64,000 bases of DNA from Cognatundibacterium rivi (GTDB lineage: Bacteria; Pseudomonadota; Gammaproteobacteria; Burkholderiales; Burkholderiaceae_D): the NCBI RefSeq assembly GCF_018139565.1, contig NZ_JAGSPK010000003.1, forward strand, positions 496,001-560,000. Direction: 5' to 3'. Positions 36,493 to 46,188 of the stretch are shown here, piece after piece. The number at the start of each line of letters is the position of its first letter. Within the stretch, counting starts at the first letter, position 1. Below the pieces are notes generated by a model. The model made no database searches. It had not been told where the DNA came from and saw nothing but the letters and a program-made list of their open reading frames with translations. Position numbers and translations under genes: made by a program.

Positions 36493-37980
36493 TTAGAAAC
36501 GAGGCAAATCAGGAAACTTCAGATTTCCCTGTTTCACATGCATACGTCCATATTCTGCGCAGCGATGCAAGCTTGGTATCGCCTTATCCGGATTCAGCAA
36601 ACTATGGGGATCAAATGCACGCTTCACCGCAAAAAAAGCATCCAGCTCTTCACGTGAAAATTGCACGCACATGGAATTAATTTTTTCAATACCAACGCCA
36701 TGCTCACCAGTAATCGTGCCACCGACGGTGACGCATAATTCCAGTATCTCTGCACCGAATGCCTCGGCCCGCAGAAACTCGCCTTCCTTATTCGCATCAA
36801 ACATGATCAGCGGGTGTAAGTTACCGTCGCCGGCATGAAACACGTTGGCGCAGCGCAAACCATATTTTTCTTCCATATGGGTGATGCCTATTAATACTTC
36901 CGATAAGCGCTTCCGGGGAATCGTTCCATCCATACAGTAATAATCCGGCGATATACGTCCCGCTGCGGGAAACGCATTTTTACGACCAGACCAAAAACGC
37001 AAACGTTCCGCCTCACTCTGAGAAACCGCGATTGCCGTCGCACCAGCTTGTTCCAGCACGGCAGACATGCGAGCGATTTCTTCTTCGACTTCTTCCGTCG
37101 TACCGTCAGACTCACACAGTAAAATCGCTTCTGCATCAATGTCGTAACCGGCTTTAACAAAGGGCTCGACCATACGTGATGAGGTTTTATCCATCATCTC
37201 CAGACCTGCCGGAATAATGCCTGCAGCAATCACGTTTGCAACCGCATTTCCGCCTTTCACCACGTCATCAAATGAAGCCATAATGACGCGCGCAACCTGC
37301 GGTTTCGGTACCAGTTTGACGGTTACTTCGGTGACGATGCCGAGCATTCCTTCGGAGCCGATAAACACTGCAAGCAAATCTAAACCCGGTGCATCCAGCG
37401 CTTCACTACCCAGCTCAACAACGTCACCGTCAATGGTGACTACGCGCGCGCGCAGCACATTGTGTACGGTCAGACCATACTTCAAACAGTGAACACCGCC
37501 AGAGTTTTCTGCGACGTTACCGCCTATCGTGCAGGCAATCTGCGACGAAGGATCCGGCGCATAATACAAACCTAAAGGTGATACCGCTTCCGAGATTGCC
37601 AGATTACGCACACCCGGCTGAACCACTGCCGTTCGCGAGTAAGCATCTACTTTCAGAATTTTATTGAATTTAGCGGTGGATAACACGACACCATCGGCGA
37701 TCGGCATCGCACCGCCAGATAAGCCGGTTCCAGCACCACGGGGTACGATGGGAACGTTCAAACGGCGGCAAACTTCCATCACCGCGATAATCTGCGATTC
37801 ACTTTCCGGCAGACAAACGATCATGGGCAACTGACGGTAGGCCGCCAAACCATCACACTCGTATGGACGGACATCCTCTTCATGATGCAGGATGCAATGC
37901 CCGGGTAATGCCTGCCGCAGCGCTTTCACGACTTCCTGCTGCCGCCCCCCATACAAATCATTTGAACTGTTTTGCTCCAT
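36493..37980 (-). CDS. glcD: Glycolate oxidase subunit GlcD, FAD-linked
   Basis: The catalytic flavin subunit oxidising glycolate (and D-lactate in relatives) to glyoxylate. The 495 residues have an FAD-binding 4 domain (about 55-195: VPRGAGTGLSGGAMP, GGNVAENSGGVHCLKYG) and a C-terminal FAD-oxidase domain with NVFHAGDGNLHPLIMFD and GEHGVGIEK. GGTAAGGCG precedes the ATG. It heads the glcD-glcE-glcF-lrgA-lrgB unit. No glcC-type regulator or glcB malate synthase is nearby, so regulation cannot be read from context. Confidence 0.96.
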   Translation of the reverse strand: MEQNSSNDLYGGRQQEVVKALRQALPGHCILHHEEDVRPYECDGLAAYRQLPMIVCLPESESQIIAVMEVCRRLNVPIVPRGAGTGLSGGAMPIADGVVLSTAKFNKILKVDAYSRTAVVQPGVRNLAISEAVSPLGLYYAPDPSSQIACTIGGNVAENSGGVHCLKYGLTVHNVLRARVVTIDGDVVELGSEALDAPGLDLLAVFIGSEGMLGIVTEVTVKLVPKPQVARVIMASFDDVVKGGNAVANVIAAGIIPAGLEMMDKTSSRMVEPFVKAGYDIDAEAILLCESDGTTEEVEEEIARMSAVLEQAGATAIAVSQSEAERLRFWSGRKNAFPAAGRISPDYYCMDGTIPRKRLSEVLIGITHMEEKYGLRCANVFHAGDGNLHPLIMFDANKEGEFLRAEAFGAEILELCVTVGGTITGEHGVGIEKINSMCVQFSREELDAFFAVKRAFDPHSLLNPDKAIPSLHRCAEYGRMHVKQGNLKFPDLPRF

Positions 37981-38076
37981 CGCCTTACCCCATCTGTTTT
38001 TTTGCCAGTGTAATCAGCTTTGATGTATCTGGGATGAATACTTTAAACTTTACTGACTGAATTTTTTTCAGGACAT

Positions 38077-38105
38077 AAAAAAAGGACGCCACAGCGTCCT
38101 TTTTT
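38077..38105 (-). terminator. Terminator region between erpA end and glcD start
   Basis: An 8-bp core stem GGACGC / GCGTCC extended by A/T pairs, CACA loop and T runs on both strands. On the minus strand it lies just after erpA, so it ends that transcript. Confidence 0.9.
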
Positions 38106-38119
38106 AGCATTCAGAGTGC

Positions 38120-38470
38120 TTACACGGAGAATGAAGATCCGCAACCACAAGTGGTGGAGGCATTCGGATTTTTAATCACAAACTGCGCACCTTCCAGATC
38201 GTCTTTATAATCGATTTCAGCACCCACCAGATATTGATAGCTCATAGAGTCAATCAACAACTGCACACCATTTTTTGTCATGGTGGTGTCGTCTTCATTC
38301 GTGATTTCATCGAACGTAAAACCGTATTGAAAACCTGAACATCCGCCGCCTTGTACAAAAACGCGTAATTTCAAATCAGGATTACCCTCTTCTTCAATCA
38401 ACTGAGCAACTTTTGCAGCTGCGCTTTCTGTGAAATTGATTGGTGTTGGCATTTCGGCTACAGCATTCAT
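38120..38470 (-). CDS. erpA: Iron-sulfur cluster insertion protein ErpA
   Basis: An A-type carrier delivering Fe-S clusters to apo-proteins. The 116 residues carry the three ligand cysteines C44 ([11 protein letters not shown]), C108 and C110 ([11 protein letters not shown]). The block [33 protein letters not shown] is typical. AAGGAGC lies before the ATG. It follows the bactofilin gene on the same strand, 50 bases apart; the argC-DUF6776-bactofilin-erpA order is conserved in related betaproteobacteria to my knowledge. Confidence 0.96.
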   Translation of the reverse strand: MNAVAEMPTPINFTESAAAKVAQLIEEEGNPDLKLRVFVQGGGCSGFQYGFTFDEITNEDDTTMTKNGVQLLIDSMSYQYLVGAEIDYKDDLEGAQFVIKNPNASTTCGCGSSFSV

Positions 38471-38520
38471 TTTTTGCTCCTTGGATCTAAGATGTTCTCA
38501 TTATAGTCCCGACTCCGGAA

Positions 38521-38913
38521 CTATGCATTGGACGCTGCAAGTTTCAGAGTTGCAGGCTCTTGCGCAAGATCATGCGTGAGTTTGCCAGATACCAGGGCAC
38601 CGCTAAGCATCTCCAGCGTTTTGTAGTGAACGTCGCCAGAAATTTTTGCCTTAGGCTGCAACTCTAACAATTCTGTTGAAAACACTGGCCCGTTAATCAC
38701 ACCATTCACGACGATGTGTGCCGCCCTTACTTCACCATCAATAACGGCCTGCTCTGAAATGACCAGCATGCTCAACGACTCAGTATCAGCAATAACGTTG
38801 CCACGAATGTGTCCATCAATGCGCAAGCCACCTTTGAAATGCAGATCACCTTCAATTCTTGTAGTGGATCCGATAAGGCTATCGATGGTGCTTTTTGTTT
38901 TACGACTGAACAT
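38521..38913 (-). CDS. Bactofilin family cytoskeletal protein
   Basis: A 130-residue polymer-forming beta-helix protein from ATG 38913 (MFSRKTKSTIDSLIG), with AAGGA 8 bases upstream; the 11-residue extension to 38946 lacks family character. Repeats of about six residues run over 18-105 (RIEGDLHFKGGLRIDGHIRGNVIA..., ISEQAVIDGEVRAAHIVVNGVINGPVFS), the bactofilin core, flanked by disordered ends. Bactofilins scaffold envelope or polar structures. It lies 78 bases after the DUF6776 gene, whose coiled-coil membrane protein may be a partner. Confidence 0.9.
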   Translation of the reverse strand: MFSRKTKSTIDSLIGSTTRIEGDLHFKGGLRIDGHIRGNVIADTESLSMLVISEQAVIDGEVRAAHIVVNGVINGPVFSTELLELQPKAKISGDVHYKTLEMLSGALVSGKLTHDLAQEPATLKLAASNA

Positions 38914-38991
38914 GAAAGAATTCCTTTTCAGGGCATAGATCAACAATATTCATGAGCTTTATCTTCCAACTCAGAATTAATTGATGCTGGT

Positions 38992-39717
38992 TTATAAATT
39001 AACCGCTTGTTGAGCGCGGACTTGGCCCCGGTCTAACACTTTTACCTGGACATTTTTGGCGACCGCACCATCTGGAAGGGTAATGACTCCCTCCAGTCGC
39101 TGGTAATGTCTGAACGATAATTTTAATTTACCAGCTTCGCCCGATTTGGGATCAGGGAAATACATCGTAGCAGGTTTACCTGCCTGTACCAAACCTAATA
39201 AAAATTGCAATTCACCATTAAAATCTCTGCCATTTTTTACACCTTGCATCACCAGAGCACGATAACGCAATTGGCCAGGTGCGAGCATTTCTATCTTCAG
39301 ATTCTGAACGGTAATCCCATCATTCCCTGTCGTTGACGGCATCACGCCTTCAAAAAAAGCCAGATCATCTTTCAGCTTTTGATTTTCTGCAGTCAGCGCT
39401 TTGATCTGATCCGTCAGCTCTTTCTGCATGGAACGATCAATGTTCTGCTTACTTTCTATCGTGTTTGCTTCCAGTAACAACTTATCGCGCTCAGCTGTCA
39501 GCTCTTTTACCTGCGTTTCAAGTGACTGCATCTGATTCAGATTAAACTTTGTTCCGAATGCAAAGCTCTTTCCAAGATCATAGGTCCACCATGCGACAGC
39601 AGACGTCAATGCGATCACCAATACCAGCATGGCCAGCCGGAGCGGCCACGGCTGTTGATGCGTAATGGTCATTTTCGACGCCAGATGGCGTCGTTGCCAG
39701 AGTCGTTTCTTTGCCAT
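38992..39717 (-). CDS. DUF6776 family membrane coiled-coil protein
   Basis: A 241-residue protein with a basic N-terminus, one transmembrane helix (about 26-44, LRLAMLVLVIALTSAVAWW), a heptad-rich coiled coil (about 62-125, LETQVKELTAERDKLLLEANTIESK...), and a beta-rich periplasmic C-terminal domain. No enzyme motif. Family members lie next to bactofilin genes in betaproteobacteria, so a role as membrane anchor or regulator of the bactofilin scaffold is plausible but unproven. It lies 7 bases after argC. Confidence 0.8.
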   Translation of the reverse strand: MAKKRLWQRRHLASKMTITHQQPWPLRLAMLVLVIALTSAVAWWTYDLGKSFAFGTKFNLNQMQSLETQVKELTAERDKLLLEANTIESKQNIDRSMQKELTDQIKALTAENQKLKDDLAFFEGVMPSTTGNDGITVQNLKIEMLAPGQLRYRALVMQGVKNGRDFNGELQFLLGLVQAGKPATMYFPDPKSGEAGKLKLSFRHYQRLEGVITLPDGAVAKNVQVKVLDRGQVRAQQAVNL

Positions 39718-39724
39718 GTATGAG

Positions 39725-40762
39725 TTACGGCAAAACCGGGATATGCTGTAATCCAGCTACTTCATCCAGACCAAACATCAAGTTCATACACTGCACAGCC
39801 TGCCCGGATGCACCTTTTACAAGGTTATCCTGCACTACGAGAACGATCACGGTTTTGCCATTATTCGGCCGGTGCAACGCCAGACGCAGCATATTAGAAG
39901 CGCGGGTAGAACGTGTTTCCGGATGAGAGCCAAATGGCATGACGTCAACGAATGGCTCATCTTTGTAGGCATTTTCAAACAACGCCTGCAATTCGTCGTT
40001 ACTGATATCGGTGTTCAGGCGGGCATACAAAGTCGAGTGCATACCGCGTATCATCGGCACCAGGTGAGGAGTAAATAACAATCCCACTTTTTGTGCAGTC
40101 ATACGCTGTAATTGTTCTATTGTCTCCGGCGTATGGCGATGGCCTGAAACGCCGTAAGCCTTAAATGTATCGCTCGCCTCGGAAAACAGAATACCGATTT
40201 CAGCCTTACGTCCGGCACCTGACACTCCGGATTTGCAATCAGCAATCAAATCCGTTGCATCGACAATTCCGGCTTTCAATAACGGATAGAAACCCAATTG
40301 CATGGTCGTCGGATAACAACCCGGATTGCCAATAACCCGTGCGGTTTTGATCGCATCACGATTCAGCTCAGGCAAACCATAAACGGCTTCGGTCAGCACA
40401 TCAGGGCACGTGTGTGGAATGCCATACCATTTCTCGAACTGAGCAACATCTTTCATCCGGAAATCTGCGGCAAGGTCAATCACCTTGACACCAGCCGCCA
40501 ACAATTCCTGCGCTTGCGCCATCGCCACACCGTGAGGTGTCGCAAAAAAAACGACATCGCACTCTGTCAGCTTCGCCTTATCAGGCGAAGAAAATGTCAG
40601 GTTAACACGCCCACGTAGTGATGGATACATGTCTGCCACAGGTAAGCCGTCCTCTTTACGCGACGTAATTGCGGTCAGTTCCACTGCTGGATGCATTGCC
40701 AGCAAACGTAATAACTCTACCCCTGTGTAACCCGTACCACCTACTATTCCAACTTTAATCAT
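39725..40762 (-). CDS. argC: N-acetyl-gamma-glutamyl-phosphate reductase
   Basis: Third step of arginine synthesis, NADPH-dependent. It is 345 residues from ATG 40762 ([21 protein letters not shown]), with AAGGA 6 bases upstream. The Rossmann loop is GGTGYTG; the catalytic cysteine is C149 ([13 protein letters not shown]), and the likely histidine lies in [21 protein letters not shown] identifies the long ArgC type 1. It is followed closely by the DUF6776 gene, with which it probably shares a transcript. Confidence 0.96.
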   Translation of the reverse strand: MIKVGIVGGTGYTGVELLRLLAMHPAVELTAITSRKEDGLPVADMYPSLRGRVNLTFSSPDKAKLTECDVVFFATPHGVAMAQAQELLAAGVKVIDLAADFRMKDVAQFEKWYGIPHTCPDVLTEAVYGLPELNRDAIKTARVIGNPGCYPTTMQLGFYPLLKAGIVDATDLIADCKSGVSGAGRKAEIGILFSEASDTFKAYGVSGHRHTPETIEQLQRMTAQKVGLLFTPHLVPMIRGMHSTLYARLNTDISNDELQALFENAYKDEPFVDVMPFGSHPETRSTRASNMLRLALHRPNNGKTVIVLVVQDNLVKGASGQAVQCMNLMFGLDEVAGLQHIPVLP

Positions 40763-40859
40763 TGACGTTCCTTGCAAGAAATTTTCCGCTATTTTAACAG
40801 CAGTCAGTCATCTCAAAACGCACTTCACGGAACTCATCCGCAACTCAGCACACAAAAGC

Positions 40860-40885
40860 AAAAAGCCGCCCAAGGGCGGCTTTTT
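40860..40885 (-). terminator. Terminator after rplM-rpsI
   Basis: A stem AAAAAGCCGCC / GGCGGCTTTTT with a 4-base loop and T run, about 28 bases beyond the rpsI stop on the minus strand; symmetric enough to work both ways. Confidence 0.92.
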
Positions 40886-40912
40886 GTAGCAATTCCTGCC
40901 AGCGATAAAAAA

Positions 40913-41305
40913 TTAACGCTTGGAGAATTGTTTTGCGCGACGTGCTTTGCGCAGACCCACTTTTTTACGTTCAACTTCGCGAGCATCACGAGTAACGAAA
41001 CCAGCTTTGGACAATTCAGATTTCAAAGTTGCATCGTAGTCGATCAGGGCACGAGTGATACCGTGACGAACTGCACCGGATTGGCCGGATTCGCCGCCGC
41101 CGTGAACGTTAACCATAATATCGAATGTTTCGAGATTATTAGTCAGTTCCAGAGGTTGACGAATGACCATCAGGCCAGTTTCACGAGAGAAGTACTCGTT
41201 CGCTGGTTTGCCGTTGACAACGATCTTGCCGCTGCCGGATTTCAGGAATACGCGAGCAACTGCGCTCTTGCGACGGCCAGTTCCGTAGTTGTAATTACCG
41301 ATCAT
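40913..41305 (-). CDS. rpsI: 30S ribosomal protein S9
   Basis: A 130-residue small-subunit protein whose C-terminal tail reaches the P-site tRNA. It has the typical opening [15 protein letters not shown], the block [17 protein letters not shown], and the end [17 protein letters not shown]. It follows rplM by 9 bases, the universal rplM-rpsI operon. Confidence 0.98.
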   Translation of the reverse strand: MIGNYNYGTGRRKSAVARVFLKSGSGKIVVNGKPANEYFSRETGLMVIRQPLELTNNLETFDIMVNVHGGGESGQSGAVRHGITRALIDYDATLKSELSKAGFVTRDAREVERKKVGLRKARRAKQFSKR

Positions 41306-41314
41306 GGCTAATCC

Positions 41315-41743
41315 TTAGATGTCGAGTACTTGTGGTTGCTGAGCTGCGTGCGGATGTGTTGCATCTGCATAAACTTTCAGCTTCTTGATCATTGCATAGC
41401 CGAGTGGGCCTTTAGGCAACATGCCTTTAACTGCTTTCTCGAGTGCACGACCTGGAAAACGCTGTTGCATTTTCGTGAAATTTGTTTCATAGATACCGCC
41501 TGGATAACCAGTGTGACGGTAGTATGTTTTGTTCAGAGCTTTAGTGCCGGTCACGCGCAGTTTGCCTGCATTAACAACAACGATAAAATCGCCTGTGTCT
41601 ACGTGTGGAGTAAATTCTGGTTTATGTTTGCCGCGTAAACGGAGTGCCACTTCGCTGGCAACACGTCCGAGTACTTTATCTGTCGCGTCAATCACGAACC
41701 AGTCGCGCTGAACCTCATGGCCCTTAGCGGAAAAGGTTTTCAT
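41315..41743 (-). CDS. rplM: 50S ribosomal protein L13
   Basis: A 142-residue large-subunit assembly protein. Conserved blocks are [45 protein letters not shown] and YRHTGYPGG, and [18 protein letters not shown] in the second half. It is the first gene of the operon, with a strong promoter and a leader of about 95 bases. In E. coli L13 represses its own mRNA; a similar loop here is possible. Confidence 0.98.
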   Translation of the reverse strand: MKTFSAKGHEVQRDWFVIDATDKVLGRVASEVALRLRGKHKPEFTPHVDTGDFIVVVNAGKLRVTGTKALNKTYYRHTGYPGGIYETNFTKMQQRFPGRALEKAVKGMLPKGPLGYAMIKKLKVYADATHPHAAQQPQVLDI

Positions 41744-41817
41744 GTTGAATCCTAAAAAGTTAAATACGCCCTTTTTTGGTGGTTCTGCCTATGATCCGAC
41801 AGACTCTCCCTTGTTAA

Positions 41818-41876
41818 ATTCTCAGTCGGGCAAATTGAGAATCGGAAATTATAGGGTTTTCAAGGAGTTAGTGCAA
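41818..41876 (-). promoter_or_regulatory. rplM promoter and 5' leader hairpin
   Basis: On the minus strand, TTGCAC (41871-41876), 17 bases, and a perfect TATAAT (41848-41853). The predicted start is near 41841. The transcript would open with the inverted repeat ATTCTCA / TGAGAAT (41818-41842), loop of 11, whose position at or next to the 5' end suits mRNA protection or L13 autoregulation. Confidence 0.7.
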
Positions 41877-42033
41877 GAACTGTTTAAATTTTAAGCAAAT
41901 TTTCCGAAGACTTCCTGAATTGCGCTGAAAATACATTTCCAAATAAATAACGATATCCTCAACGCAAAAATATCTCTCCGGCAGATACAGTAAAATCGCT
42001 GTCAACATACTTCAAACAATCAGTGAGGAATAA

Positions 42034-42489
42034 ATGGAAGCTACTGTACGCTGGACAGGCTTATCTGGCATGTCTTTTTTGGCAGAAACTGGCTCAGGCC
42101 ATGCGGTTTTAATGGACGGCGCACCAGAAGGTGGTGGTCACAATCTGGCGCCACGCCCGATGGAAATGGTTTTATTGGGTACGGGCGGATGCACGGCCTA
42201 CGATGTCGTATTAATTTTACGTAAGAGTAAACAAGATATACGTGGCTGCGATGTAAAGCTCAGCGCGGAGAGGTCTGAAACAGAACCTAAAGTTTTTACC
42301 AAAATCAACTTTCACTTCACCGTTCGTGGACGTCAGTTGAAAGCCAATCTGGTCGAACGCGCAATCAAACTTTCACATGAAAAATACTGCTCGGCGTCTA
42401 TCATGCTTGAGAAAACGGCTCAGATGACGCACAGCTATGAAATCATTGAGGACGCTGAAATACCCTCTGAGCACGATACTCAGGGATGA
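42034..42489 (+). CDS. OsmC/YhfA family protein
   Basis: A 151-residue peroxidase-fold protein. The two active-site cysteines are C53 (GTGGCTAYDVV) and C119 (HEKYCSASIML), matching the OsmC pattern; C72 is extra. The overall form is close to the YhfA subgroup, whose function is less clear than Ohr or OsmC proper. TGAGGAATAA is the ribosome site. Its 3' end overlaps the convergent membrane-protein gene by 10 bases. Confidence 0.88.
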   Translation: MEATVRWTGLSGMSFLAETGSGHAVLMDGAPEGGGHNLAPRPMEMVLLGTGGCTAYDVVLILRKSKQDIRGCDVKLSAERSETEPKVFTKINFHFTVRGRQLKANLVERAIKLSHEKYCSASIMLEKTAQMTHSYEIIEDAEIPSEHDTQG

Positions 42490-43253
42490 ACGGACTCTTC
42501 CGATTGCTCAAAAATATCCTGATATGTCGGGTAAAACGAGCAGTACCTGATCGTCGTAAATAAAGCCAGAACAGGCATCATCAGCAACACGACAAAACCG
42601 GTGTTGCCTGTGACCAGCGCTAAGATCTCAACAAAAATGGCTGGCAATAATCCTGAAATGAGGAACCAGGAAAGCGCATAAATTAAAAACGCCTTGGCGG
42701 CACGTTTGACCGAAAAAAAACTGTAAAACAGCGCTTTTGGCACAGACATCCCGTGCCACATAATTAACGGCCCCGCGAACCAGAAAGCCATCAACGCTGG
42801 CAAAAAAGCGAGTACCGCCATCAGCATTCCGAAAAACAGACGCCCTTGAGGTAAATCTTTGGGATCAACCGGTTTTTCACTGGAAATAAACTCGAATAAG
42901 GCGCCATCGTCAAAAAGTTGCGATATCAATGCTGCCCCGGAAATGGCCAGCAGGTACAGGCAACCCAAAGCGAATAAACGTAAAAAGAACTCAGAACGAA
43001 AACCCACCAGCAATACCGTTGGCTTCACCCGCACACCGCCCTCAATCAGACGGCAAGCCTGCATAAAGCTCATGGCAAACACGGGAATTAACACCAGAGG
43101 CAAAAAGCGGCCAATAAATGGCACGAGGCTAATTCCCATGTTAAAAAACATATACGCAAAAAAGAGTGTCAACATTTCTGCAGGTTGCTGGCGAAACAGG
43201 GAAAACCCTCGTTTAACCCATAACCACCCCGTTGAAGCTGGTACTGAATTCAT
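42480..43253 (-). CDS. BPSS1780-type family membrane protein
   Basis: A 257-residue inner-membrane protein of unknown function with five or six helices. The opening [32 protein letters not shown] and [35 protein letters not shown] are the recognisable blocks of the BPSS1780 family. It starts at 43253 inside the end of thrB (4-base overlap), so it is translated with thrB. Confidence 0.8.
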   Translation of the reverse strand: MNSVPASTGWLWVKRGFSLFRQQPAEMLTLFFAYMFFNMGISLVPFIGRFLPLVLIPVFAMSFMQACRLIEGGVRVKPTVLLVGFRSEFFLRLFALGCLYLLAISGAALISQLFDDGALFEFISSEKPVDPKDLPQGRLFFGMLMAVLAFLPALMAFWFAGPLIMWHGMSVPKALFYSFFSVKRAAKAFLIYALSWFLISGLLPAIFVEILALVTGNTGFVVLLMMPVLALFTTIRYCSFYPTYQDIFEQSEESVHP

Positions 43254-44215
43254 AAATCACTTGTTAAAGGGGGGACAGGCAGAGATTCGCGCAAACGTAA
43301 AATCCGTTCAAAGTGTGCAGGGTCATGTGGCGTCAGCATTTCTGCATCTCTTGGTTGATAGTAGTCATATAACCGGGACAACCAGAAGCGCAGAGCAGCT
43401 GCCCGCAACATTGGCTTCCATGCAACCGATTCCTCCGTAGTAAACGGCCGCACCAAATTATAAGCATTCAACAAAGCCCTTACCCGCGCAACATCCAGCT
43501 CACCTGTTGCCGTGTCGATGCACCAATCATTCACTGTCACGGCGACATCGAAAATCCAGGCATCACAGCCGGCAAAATAAAAATCAAAAAAACCTGTCAG
43601 CTTTTCGCCGTCAAACATGACGTTATTACGGAACAAATCCGCATGGACGGGTCCTCTTGGCAAAGCACGATAGATTGGCGTGCTGTCAAAGGCATCCTGA
43701 TAATGCACCTCTGCACACAACAGATGTCGCAGCTCGTCGGAAAGGAAAGGAAGAACTTTCGGCGTCGTTTCATGCCACCAGTTCAAAGAACGGAGATTTT
43801 CCTGATATAAGGGGAAGTCTTTTCCAGCAAGATGCATTAGCGCAAGCATCGCACCGACTGCGGCACAATGCACTGGCTCAGGATGCATTTGTGATGCCCC
43901 GTCCAACTTACTGACAATAGAGGCTGGTTTTCCGTGTAAAGCTGTCACCAGCTCACCAGCGATATTGGCAACAGGCGCAGGCACCAATACCCCCCTGTCT
44001 GCAAGATGGCGCATTAACTTCAGGTAAAACGGTAATTGTTCGAAAGTCAGATTTTCAAAAATCGTCAGAACATACTCACCAGTCTCTGTCGTAATAAAAA
44101 AATTACTATTTTCAATTCCAGATGCAATCCCTTTAATTGACAGCGCTTTCCCCAACGGGAATTGTTTTATCCAGGAACTGAGGTCATCGAGTGTGACTGA
44201 GGTAAAAACTGCCAT
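43250..44215 (-). CDS. thrB: Homoserine kinase, type II (ThrB2)
   Basis: Phosphorylates homoserine in threonine synthesis. The 321 residues belong to the aminoglycoside-phosphotransferase-like fold and not the GHMP kinase fold of E. coli ThrB. Catalytic H191-x-D193 and N198 lie in [11 protein letters not shown], and the metal Asp D211 in [20 protein letters not shown] is the nucleotide loop. This is the usual type in beta- and gammaproteobacteria outside the enterics. It lies next to a DUF2782 gene upstream (29 bases). Confidence 0.94.
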   Translation of the reverse strand: MAVFTSVTLDDLSSWIKQFPLGKALSIKGIASGIENSNFFITTETGEYVLTIFENLTFEQLPFYLKLMRHLADRGVLVPAPVANIAGELVTALHGKPASIVSKLDGASQMHPEPVHCAAVGAMLALMHLAGKDFPLYQENLRSLNWWHETTPKVLPFLSDELRHLLCAEVHYQDAFDSTPIYRALPRGPVHADLFRNNVMFDGEKLTGFFDFYFAGCDAWIFDVAVTVNDWCIDTATGELDVARVRALLNAYNLVRPFTTEESVAWKPMLRAAALRFWLSRLYDYYQPRDAEMLTPHDPAHFERILRLRESLPVPPLTSDL

Positions 44216-44244
44216 TGTGATATCGCAAAAATAGAATAAAAAAC

Positions 44245-44679
44245 TTACTTACCTGCAGCACTGGCTGGTACCGCCTGCGCTGGAGCTGGTGGCAATACAG
44301 GAGGCTGCTCGACTTCTTTGCTTTCTTTTTTGCCACCGAATTCGAGAATAGTCCACTGCGGTGCACGATTTGCATTTCCCTGAACGGTACCTTTGGGAGC
44401 ATTACCGACTTCAGGATCCGCTTTTAACGTGTAATTACTTTTGCCCGACTTCACCTGAACTTCCATGACTTTGCCAGCATTATTACGCTTCTCAGTGATC
44501 TTATTTTTTGGTTCTGGCTTACCAACGGATAATGCAGGATCTGCCGCACTCTCTTCCAATTTATCCAACTTAGGCGGCGCCTGGTCAGGCTTTTGCGTCT
44601 GAGCCAATACTGCTCCTGCAAAACTCAACAAGAAGAGGCCAGAAAGAACTCCTGGCAGGATTTTCGACATTTTTTTCAT
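44245..44679 (-). CDS. DUF2782 family periplasmic protein
   Basis: A 144-residue secreted protein from ATG 44679 ([27 protein letters not shown]), with a clear signal peptide ending near LA-Q; an upstream in-frame ATG at 44721 is less likely. The DUF2782 core covers residues about 60-115 ([32 protein letters not shown]). The tail is Pro/Ala-rich ([21 protein letters not shown]). Function unknown; it is usually next to thrB. Confidence 0.85.
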   Translation of the reverse strand: MKKMSKILPGVLSGLFLLSFAGAVLAQTQKPDQAPPKLDKLEESAADPALSVGKPEPKNKITEKRNNAGKVMEVQVKSGKSNYTLKADPEVGNAPKGTVQGNANRAPQWTILEFGGKKESKEVEQPPVLPPAPAQAVPASAAGK

Positions 44680-44765
44680 GGTTAATATCCAATTGGCTTG
44701 AACTGGCAGACATTGTAACAAAGCAGTGCTCTCACTGACAGAGAATCTACGGCTCCCGCTCTGAT

Positions 44766-44800
44766 AAAAAAAAGGAGTCGTCTGACGACGACTCCTTTTT
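44766..44800 (-). terminator. Terminator after the porin gene
   Basis: Stem GGAGTCGTC / GACGACTCC extended by A/T pairs, loop TGAC, T run of eight on the minus strand. A second perfect hairpin (AATTCGGGT / ACCCGAATT, 44815-44836) precedes it, just after the stop. Confidence 0.93.
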
Positions 44801-44839
44801 GAATTTTCTAAATTAATTCGGGTATAAACCCGAATTCAA

Positions 44840-45841
44840 TTAGAACTTGTGACGAATACCTACGCTGAACATTTTGTCTGTAGAGCCGTTCACTGCTTTC
44901 AACATACCAGCATTTGCTAAGTTGTATGAAGCATTGCTGTCGTTAGTTGTGCGTGCGAACGATGTGTAGACATCTGTACGCTTGGACAAGTCGTATGTGT
45001 AACCGATAGCGAATTGTTTGCCGTCTGCGTTAGAAACTGCTTTGTTTTTTACTTGTGTGAAGTCAGCAAGGAATGCACCTGGGCCAAACGGTACTGTCGC
45101 ACCGATCATCCAAACGCGTTCATCGTTAGTGCCGCCTTTGATAGTTTCGTATGCAGCGTGAGCTTTTACAACCGTGAAGTCATAAGTGCCACCAACGAAT
45201 GTTTTCTTACCAGCATTTGCATCATTACCAGCTGCGTCGTTCAGTTTTTCATAAGCGATTGCTGCGTAGACTGGGCCTTCAGAGTAAACACCGGAAACAC
45301 CAACTTTACGATTTGCTGAATTATTGCCTGCTGCTTCGCCGAAGCCATATTGCACGGAACCTACAAAACCACTCAGGTTGTTTGTAGAGTAAGTGATTGC
45401 ATTGTCAGTACGTGTCGATGTTTTGAACAAACGACCGATGTCACCTGCCAGACCGATGTGGAATGGATCAACGTTATCGCCGATGTCATAAGTTACGGAT
45501 TTTTGACGACCCAGGTTCACAGAACCGAAATCACCGGACAAACCAACATAAGCTTGACGACCGAAAGCCAGACCGTTTTGATCAGACGCGCCAGTATCAG
45601 TTTTCAAACCCATTTCCAAAACGAAGTTTGCTTTCAGACCGCTACCCAGATCTTCAACGCCTTTGAAACCCAGACGTGAACCGTTTTGAACACCACTATC
45701 CAAAGCTGTTCTTGCGCCAGCGCCGTTGTCATCACGAACCACGCCCATGTCAACGATACCGTAGATCGTTACGGAAGATTGCGCGAAAGCTGCACCGGAG
45801 AATGCACTCATCAGAGCGAGTGCGAGGAATGATTTTTTCAT
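44840..45841 (-). CDS. Gram-negative porin (Omp32/OpcP-like)
   Basis: A 333-residue outer-membrane trimeric channel. The signal peptide is 20 residues (MKKSFLALALMSAFSGAAFA), then QSSVTIYGIVDMGVV, the classic betaproteobacterial porin start. Sixteen-strand barrel-type alternation; LGFKGVEDLGSGLKANFVLE and FGRQAYVGLSGDFGSVNLGR are family blocks (the latter includes the loop 3 region), and the last residue is phenylalanine (SVGIRHKF), the Bam signal. It is monocistronic with a strong terminator. Probably highly expressed. Confidence 0.95.
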   Translation of the reverse strand: MKKSFLALALMSAFSGAAFAQSSVTIYGIVDMGVVRDDNGAGARTALDSGVQNGSRLGFKGVEDLGSGLKANFVLEMGLKTDTGASDQNGLAFGRQAYVGLSGDFGSVNLGRQKSVTYDIGDNVDPFHIGLAGDIGRLFKTSTRTDNAITYSTNNLSGFVGSVQYGFGEAAGNNSANRKVGVSGVYSEGPVYAAIAYEKLNDAAGNDANAGKKTFVGGTYDFTVVKAHAAYETIKGGTNDERVWMIGATVPFGPGAFLADFTQVKNKAVSNADGKQFAIGYTYDLSKRTDVYTSFARTTNDSNASYNLANAGMLKAVNGSTDKMFSVGIRHKF

Positions 45842-46188
45842 TGTCTAGTATCCAAAAATGAATGTTAAATTTTTGCTGCACCACAAACAAAACGCGGCAA
45901 AAAACTGAATTGCAGGTCAATTTACAGCCTTGAACCAGTTATTGATCCAATGACAAATGTCACGATACCTGCGAAAAATGACATTTTGATGAAATCAGAC
46001 TACTTAATAAACAAGGACTTACAGAGCGTTGCAATATAAAGACATTGCTAATTTTGAAAAATTTAATCAGGTATTTAACAAAGCTAGCGATATCCAGGCT
46101 CGCATTATAGGCATTTTTTACCTTTGCTGCACAGCACCAGTCAGATAAGGGATATCCCGTATTTTTCAATAGGTAGAAAAAAACATAT
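45842..46188. other. 347-base AT-rich gap between bcr and the porin gene
   Basis: This gap contains the porin upstream region. A weak GGATACTAGACA ribosome site precedes the porin ATG, but no convincing promoter pair is seen. Bases 46000-46190 are strongly AT-rich. A frame over 45960-46274 on the minus strand overlaps bcr and has no coding character. Confidence 0.5.
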
